From contig NZ_ATAY01000006.1 of NCBI RefSeq assembly GCF_000421965.1, positions 1 to 64,000 of the forward strand: a stretch of 64,000 nucleotides of DNA, read 5' to 3'. The notes beneath the pieces were generated by a model, which worked only from the letters and a program-made list of their open reading frames with translations, did no database searches and was not told the origin of the DNA. Shown piece after piece: positions 59,240 to 64,000 of this stretch. A program made the translations under genes and the position numbers. Positions within the stretch are counted from its first letter, which is position 1. Every line of letters starts with the position of its first letter. This DNA comes from Ruminiclostridium papyrosolvens C7 (lineage in GTDB: Bacteria > Bacillota > Clostridia > Acetivibrionales > DSM-1351).

Positions 59240-60172
59240 TTATATATCTTTAATTTCGTCAATAACTGCTCTAACCTGTTCAGCTGAATGTTTCAGAAGT
59301 TGTAATTCTGCATCTGAAATGTTCAATTCGAGAACTTTTTCAGCTCCGTTACCGCCAACTATTGTAGGCACGTTCACTAAAACATCCTTTAATCCGTATT
59401 GTCCGTCAAGAACAGTACCAACAGGCATGATAGTATTGAAGTCCTTCAAAATTGATTCAACTATTCTGTTGATTGAAAGAGCTATACCGTAGTAAGTTGC
59501 TCCCTTATTCTTTATAATAGTTGCTCCTGCTACCTTAACTTCACTGAAAAGAGCATCCTTATCAATGTTTAAGCCATTAATTTTAACATATTCATCAAAT
59601 GGTATGCCTGCAATATTAGTTGCACTCCACAATGGTAACTGAGAATCACCATGTTCACCAACTATATAACCGTGGACGTTGGCAATGTCTACATCCAATG
59701 CTTGGCTGATGTGAGTTCTTAATCTAGCACTGTCAAGCACTGTACCTGATCCTATAACTTTGTTTGCTGGTAATCCTGACCACTTCTGAGTCATGTACGC
59801 TAATACGTCAACAGGATTTGATACACTTACTATTACACCTGTATTGTAGTGCTTCATAAGTTCAGTAACGATGCTCTTCATTATCATAGTATTTTTCTTT
59901 GCAAGATCCAAACGTGTTTCGCCTGGCTTTCTTGCTGCACCTGCAGTTACAACTATAACATCGCAATCCTTAACATCTGAATAGTCACCGGAATAAACTG
60001 TCATATTTCCTGCAAATGATAAGCCATGGCTGATATCAAGAGCTTCGCCATAAGCCTTCTCTTTATTTACATCAATTAATACCAATTCAGAAACCAAGTT
60101 GTTTATAGACATCGCATACGCAGCTGATGCTCCAACAAATCCTGCTCCTATGATCGCAACTTTAAAACCCAT
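59240..60172 (-). CDS. mdh: LDH-fold dehydrogenase, probably L-malate dehydrogenase
   Basis: 310 residues from ATG 60172 (GGAGGGATTTTA before it). Rossmann AIIGAGFVGASAAYA, catalytic His in GEHGDSQLPLWS, and ISVSNPVD-type loop VSVSNPVDVLAYMTQK. The specificity residue is decisive: the LDH loop TAGANQAPGE is TAGAARKPGE here, with Arg81 replacing the lactate-specific Gln (position 102 in classical numbering). Arg pairs with the second carboxylate of malate/oxaloacetate. With the malic enzyme next door this points to malate rather than lactate. Confidence 0.85.
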   Translation of the reverse strand: MGFKVAIIGAGFVGASAAYAMSINNLVSELVLIDVNKEKAYGEALDISHGLSFAGNMTVYSGDYSDVKDCDVIVVTAGAARKPGETRLDLAKKNTMIMKSIVTELMKHYNTGVIVSVSNPVDVLAYMTQKWSGLPANKVIGSGTVLDSARLRTHISQALDVDIANVHGYIVGEHGDSQLPLWSATNIAGIPFDEYVKINGLNIDKDALFSEVKVAGATIIKNKGATYYGIALSINRIVESILKDFNTIMPVGTVLDGQYGLKDVLVNVPTIVGGNGAEKVLELNISDAELQLLKHSAEQVRAVIDEIKDI

Positions 60173-60368
60173 TAAAATCCCTCCATATTTTTCACAATTG
60201 CTATTAGCGTAACACAATATGTTTTAATATACAAACATAATTTTCCCTTTTTTTTTAGATTTCTATTCCAATTAATCACGAATTTTTAAGAATACATCAT
60301 TTATTGTGGCCAAATCAAGCATTTTTAAACCTAATTACTCTATTTGTATACAAAATAATGTTTTTAAC

Positions 60369-60398
60369 AAAAAAAGACACCCTAAAATGTCTTTTTTT
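60369..60398 (-). terminator. Terminator of the coaX operon
   Basis: AAAAAAAGACA / TGTCTTTTTTT hairpin with a short loop, in the space between the coaX stop and mdh. Confidence 0.8.
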
Positions 60399-60403
60399 GT
60401 TTT

Positions 60404-61171
60404 TTATATATTTCTTTCGTATATTAATCTAAGGCCTTCTAAAGTAAGAGTGGGATTAACGTCATTTATGGTCATTGATTCCCCGGCTATAAGTCTTGAA
60501 AGACCTCCTGTTGCAATAACCCGAATGTTATCCTCCCGCATTTCTTTTTTAATTCTATTAACAATATAATCAACCTGACCTACATAACCGTAAAAAACTC
60601 CTGACTGCATACTTGAAACCGTATTCTTTCCGATAACGCTTTCAGGTTTTACCAAATCAATTCTTGGCAACTTTGCAGCCTTTTGATACAATGCCTCCGC
60701 ACTTATCTTCATACCCGGACATATGACACCGCCCAGATATTCGCCCTTTTCCGATATTGCACAGAAAGTAGTAGCTGTACCCATATCAACAATAATAAGG
60801 GGGCCGCCGTATAGTTCAAAACCGGCTACGGCATTTACTATCCTATCGGCACCAACTTCCTTGGGATTCTGGTACCTGATATTTATTCCCGTTTTTGTAC
60901 CGGGGCCTATAATCATGGGTTGAATATTTATATATTTTTTTATGGCGTGTTCCAACGTATACATAATGGGTGGTACTACGGATGCAACAACCACTGCCTC
61001 AACCTTATCTACTGAAAGCTCCTCATGGTTAAACAATCCAAGTATCATCATTCCCAGTTCATCCGATGTCCGTTCTTTATTTGTGCCAAGTCTCCAACTT
61101 GCAAGCAATTTTTTTCCTTCAAATACACCCAGAACAGTATGTGTATTCCCTACATCCACTACTAAAACCAT
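60404..61171 (-). CDS. coaX: Type III pantothenate kinase
   Basis: 255 residues from ATG 61171 (GGAGGTAAT before it). ASKHA-fold signatures: [14 protein letters not shown] (phosphate loop), [13 protein letters not shown] and [12 protein letters not shown]. Phosphorylates pantothenate, the first step of coenzyme A synthesis; the type III enzyme is not feedback-inhibited by CoA and needs a monovalent cation. Confidence 0.95.
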   Translation of the reverse strand: MVLVVDVGNTHTVLGVFEGKKLLASWRLGTNKERTSDELGMMILGLFNHEELSVDKVEAVVVASVVPPIMYTLEHAIKKYINIQPMIIGPGTKTGINIRYQNPKEVGADRIVNAVAGFELYGGPLIIVDMGTATTFCAISEKGEYLGGVICPGMKISAEALYQKAAKLPRIDLVKPESVIGKNTVSSMQSGVFYGYVGQVDYIVNRIKKEMREDNIRVIATGGLSRLIAGESMTINDVNPTLTLEGLRLIYERNI

Positions 61172-61192
61172 ATTACCTCCAGATAACAAGGC

Positions 61193-61684
61193 CTAAACTC
61201 CAAGCCTCATACTCCTTATCTCTTTTAACTCAAGGTCTATTTCTTTTTGTATCCTTATTATATCATTAGCAATATCCTCTACAGTTTCCTCAGCACGGGG
61301 TTTGATAGCAGGTCTCTGGAAATGTTGTTTGTATGGCTCTCTATTTTCTCTGCCTTGAAAATTCTCCCGGTGGTAATTCCTCTGGTGGTTATTTTCTCTG
61401 TGCTGAGTATCTTTCGAAGCTGATGATTCCCTGCTTGTATTATCTTTTTGGTTATTTTCCCTGGGGGTAAAGTCCCTTTTTTGCGGATTGTTTTCCCTGG
61501 GCTGGTAACCTTCTTTTTGCTGGTCTCTGGGAGGTCTGGTACTTCTGACATGACTTTCCTTGTGATGTGTCTCTCCGTCCTTCTGATATACCTTTTGTTG
61601 CGGTGCAGGTTGAGTTGTCTGCTGCCCGGCCTGTCCGTCATCCCCTACATAATTTTTTCTCGGGTATTCATTCTTCTTAACCAC
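61193..61684 (-). CDS. Intrinsically disordered Arg/Asn/Gln-rich protein, unknown function
   Basis: 163 residues from GTG 61684 (AAGGAGG nine bases upstream); an ATG at 61705 would put the ribosome-binding site inside the coding region. Residues 10-125 are low-complexity, with repeats of the type RENN and Q/H/K-rich spacers; the last 35 residues form a charged amphipathic helix (VEDIANDIIRIQKEIDLELK). No family recognised. It lies between birA and coaX and is likely co-transcribed. Confidence 0.6.
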   Translation of the reverse strand: MVKKNEYPRKNYVGDDGQAGQQTTQPAPQQKVYQKDGETHHKESHVRSTRPPRDQQKEGYQPRENNPQKRDFTPRENNQKDNTSRESSASKDTQHRENNHQRNYHRENFQGRENREPYKQHFQRPAIKPRAEETVEDIANDIIRIQKEIDLELKEIRSMRLGV

Positions 61685-61717
61685 TGATAAAATCCTCCTT
61701 GCCATATTTGCTAAGCA

Positions 61718-62698
61718 CTATGTATATCCCAGCAAGCCCCTAACCTGAATCTCACCTGCTGATATTTCTCTTGTCACTCCATCATTACATTGTACAATAA
61801 GTCTTCCGTCAGATGCAACGGATTGGGCCGTTCCAATATATTCTACATCTCTGTAAGCAACCTTTACTTCTTTGCCTATAGTGACCGAATATTCTGTCCA
61901 CCTATCTATTATCTCTTTGTTTTTTCCAAGTAGCACGCTTTTATATATTTTTTCAAAATTGGTCAGAATACCGCCAAGCAAGTTCGACCTTGATACGGTC
62001 TTACCTCCGAACATTTTTAATGAAATCGCCCTTTGCCTTATCTCATAATCAAAATGCTCAGAATCCTGATTTGCATTTATTCCTATACCAACAACCACAT
62101 AATTAACATGGCCCGGCTCGGCACTTAACTCCGTGAGAATGCCGCCTAGTTTTCTTCCATCTATTATTATATCATTAGGCCATTTTATTCCGCAAACTAT
62201 TCCCAGAGTTTCCTTAATGGCCTCAACTACTGCAACTGATGCCGCAAGAGTTATTACCTGTATATTTTCAGGTTCCATTTCCGGCCTTAAAACTATGGAG
62301 AACCATATTCCTTCTGATGTATCAGACTGCCATTGCCTTCCTATCCTACCCCGACCCGTTGTCTGCCTGTCCGCTACAACAACCGTTCCATGAGCACAGC
62401 CTTCGTTTGCAATTTTTTTTGCATAACTATTTGTTGAATCTATTTCCTCAAAGTGCTGTATATCAGCTCCTATCAACTGTCCCTGCGGAATATTAATTTC
62501 CCTCTTGTCCAGTATATCTGGTGCTTTAAGAAATCTATATCCTTTTTTTGATGATGACTCTATAATATACCCGTCTTTTCTCAATTCATTTATATGTTTC
62601 CAAACTGCAGTTCTGGAGACGTTCAAAGCTTTACTGATATCTTCGCCTGATATATATTTATATCCTTCTTTTAATATTTTTAAAATCTGATTTTTCAC
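61718..62698 (-). CDS. birA: Biotin-protein ligase and biotin-operon repressor
   Basis: 326 residues. N-terminal winged helix (about 1-60, SGEDISKALNVSRTAVWKHI) binds bio operators; catalytic domain has TTGRGRIGRQW for biotinyl-AMP, and IKWPNDI plus GIGINAN. Attaches biotin to carboxylases and represses biotin genes. Precedes the disordered protein by 33 bases. Confidence 0.95.
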   Translation of the reverse strand: MKNQILKILKEGYKYISGEDISKALNVSRTAVWKHINELRKDGYIIESSSKKGYRFLKAPDILDKREINIPQGQLIGADIQHFEEIDSTNSYAKKIANEGCAHGTVVVADRQTTGRGRIGRQWQSDTSEGIWFSIVLRPEMEPENIQVITLAASVAVVEAIKETLGIVCGIKWPNDIIIDGRKLGGILTELSAEPGHVNYVVVGIGINANQDSEHFDYEIRQRAISLKMFGGKTVSRSNLLGGILTNFEKIYKSVLLGKNKEIIDRWTEYSVTIGKEVKVAYRDVEYIGTAQSVASDGRLIVQCNDGVTREISAGEIQVRGLLGYT

Positions 62699-62711
62699 AT
62701 GAAACCTCTGT

Positions 62712-63338
62712 CTAAAATATTTTGTTTAATTCAGGCATTCTTATGCAATAGATTTCCCCAGACTCGGTTGTAAATACAGCTTTTCCACCGTCACTGCTTT
62801 TTATCGTATTAACTTTACCCATTTCTTCAAGCCTGCTGAAAAAACTGTATAAAAGATAGTCGTCAAATTTATCGTACTGTTCTCTGAAATTATTTATTAT
62901 ATTATTTATGTACAGGGTTTCGGAATTTTCATAAATAACAGGTAAATCCATGCACCTGTCAAGTCTGGCCGCCTCTCCCGCCAATATAGTAGAGGTAATA
63001 AGACATTCCGGTTTACGGTAAGTACCGAAAATATATTTCTCCAACGGAATTACTGATTTATTATATAATTCAAGGTTCTCAGGCTTTTCTTTTATAGTTT
63101 CGTAAACAAATCTGTCTGCAACGTAACATTTGTCACTTCTAACATTTATCTTTATACAGGTAAGAGATTCCGAATTATATGAATTCATGTCATCCCTTGG
63201 GTTTATAAGACCTGCAAAACACTGCTGTATGTCCCCCTCAATCATTACTTCCTTATCAAAGAAAGCAGACAGTTTCAGACCGCAGTCGAGTATATCCGAT
63301 ACTTTATCAGAGTTCACATAATAATAAACCTCAGGCAT
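62712..63338 (-). CDS. Conserved protein of unknown function
   Basis: 208 residues from ATG 63338 (GGAGGATAAA before it). Soluble, without obvious motifs; begins MPEVYYYVNSDKVSDILDCG. Immediately upstream of birA (13 bases), so transcribed with it. No functional claim can be made. Confidence 0.55.
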   Translation of the reverse strand: MPEVYYYVNSDKVSDILDCGLKLSAFFDKEVMIEGDIQQCFAGLINPRDDMNSYNSESLTCIKINVRSDKCYVADRFVYETIKEKPENLELYNKSVIPLEKYIFGTYRKPECLITSTILAGEAARLDRCMDLPVIYENSETLYINNIINNFREQYDKFDDYLLYSFFSRLEEMGKVNTIKSSDGGKAVFTTESGEIYCIRMPELNKIF

Positions 63339-63435
63339 TTTATCCTCCATATAATAAACGAAAAGATCAATCCATTATTATTACATTTTTTTAAATTCTA
63401 CCATATACGTTCTGTTAAGGGAAGGATATTTTATC

Positions 63436-63483
63436 AAATAGGGGCCGCCGCAAAACCAATTTGATTTGCTACAGCCCCTATTT
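63436..63483 (-). terminator. Hairpin after the cphA-type gene
   Basis: AAATAGGGGC / GCCCCTATTT (10 bp) around an unpaired 28-base loop. A short T-run follows on the minus strand. Probable terminator. Confidence 0.5.
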
Positions 63484-63489
63484 AAACAA

Positions 63490-64000
63490 CTATGACTTTG
63501 TACTGAATTGCTCCATATTTTTAATAGATGCATTTAAACTACCTTCCAGCAGTTCATTTGCATGTTCCTGCTCTTGTTTAAACCTGTTTATAACCTGAAT
63601 TGCCGGATCAAATTCTTCATAGAACAATGCTATCAAATCGCCGGGTTGTGCATCGAGCATGGCTTTTTCGAGCGCCTCGGTTTCACTGTATATAATTTCT
63701 ACATTTTCTCTTTTTGCTCCGGCGTTAATTATGCTCTGTTCAAATATATCCGCTACTTCTCCTCGTCTTCGTCCTCTTAAATCAATATCTTCCTTTACAT
63801 AAATCTTGTGAAAGGAGTTGGCACAAAGCTCCCCAACCTCTTTTAAATTTGAATCCTGCCTGTCTCCCGGCATACCTATTATCCCTACCAGTCTTTTTGC
63901 CTTTACCCTTTGCATGAACTTTACTACAGCAGAATATCCTGCTATATTGTGGCTGTAATCTATCATAACCTTAAATGTTCCCATGTCAAAAATATTAAAT
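63490..64000 (-). CDS. cphA: Cyanophycin synthetase-type ligase, C-terminal part (cut by window edge)
   Basis: The frame is open to the window edge; about 170 residues are visible. FNIFDMGTFKVMIDYSHN (read across 63945-64000) and IGIMPGD-like GIIGMPGDRQDSNLKEVGELCAN match the C-terminal Mur-ligase-like domain of CphA. The tail (from about LLEGSLNASIKN) is longer than usual. CphA polymerises Asp-Arg dipeptides as a nitrogen reserve. The catalytic ATP-grasp half is outside the window. Confidence 0.75.
   Translation of the reverse strand, partial: FNIFDMGTFKVMIDYSHNIAGYSAVVKFMQRVKAKRLVGIIGMPGDRQDSNLKEVGELCANSFHKIYVKEDIDLRGRRRGEVADIFEQSIINAGAKRENVEIIYSETEALEKAMLDAQPGDLIALFYEEFDPAIQVINRFKQEQEHANELLEGSLNASIKNMEQFSTKS

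Overview
The window looks like about 64 kb of an anaerobic, endospore-forming, plant-fibre-degrading clostridium, most like the Ruminiclostridium (Clostridium cellulolyticum) group. This is inferred from AT-rich DNA, Firmicute-type promoters and Shine-Dalgarno sites, frequent TTG/GTG starts, sporulation genes (spmA, spmB, an AbrB regulator, yabE), a ferredoxin, a xylan/glucuronate locus, and a malate dehydrogenase next to malic enzyme. I saw no rRNA, tRNA, CRISPR array, prophage or transposase.

Layout. 1-6950 is an accessory region: two decayed genes, a GH27 alpha-galactosidase operon, a small gene whose ribosome-binding site lies in a perfect hairpin, two lipoproteins and an AraC regulator. 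7013-31357 is mostly housekeeping on the minus strand: yebC, yigZ, a Nudix hydrolase, a long hflX carrying a JAMM-type motif, dut, a U32 peptidase, zapA, bacteriohemerythrin, ksgA, yabE and tatD, then an insert of a divergent YtpB-type terpene synthase and spmAB, then abrB, rsmI, a TrmN6-like methyltransferase, ferredoxin, ricT, holB, yaaR, darA, tmk and an Orn/Lys/Arg decarboxylase. The order from the decarboxylase to ksgA follows the near-origin yaaO-to-ksgA block of Bacillus subtilis.

31497-57522 is a sugar-utilisation region that fits intracellular breakdown of glucuronoxylan fragments (aldouronates). It holds a GH2 beta-galactosidase-type enzyme, a GH10 xylanase without a signal peptide, two separate ABC importers (each a lipoprotein plus two permeases, neither with its own ATPase), a response regulator / histidine kinase / response regulator trio, a CE4-type deacetylase, a transmembrane AraC regulator, and an operon for fructuronate reductase, mannonate dehydratase and GH67 alpha-glucuronidase. 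A broken third permease lies between the two importer blocks. The expected flow is: import aldouronates, remove methylglucuronate (GH67), cut the xylo-oligomer (GH10), and pass glucuronate through UxuB and UxuA to 2-keto-3-deoxygluconate. Glucuronate isomerase, KDG kinase and a beta-xylosidase are not in the window.

57875-64000 holds malic enzyme and an LDH-fold dehydrogenase with the malate-specific Arg (a malate shunt), coaX, a disordered protein, birA, an unknown protein and the C-terminal end of a cyanophycin-synthetase-type gene that runs off the window.
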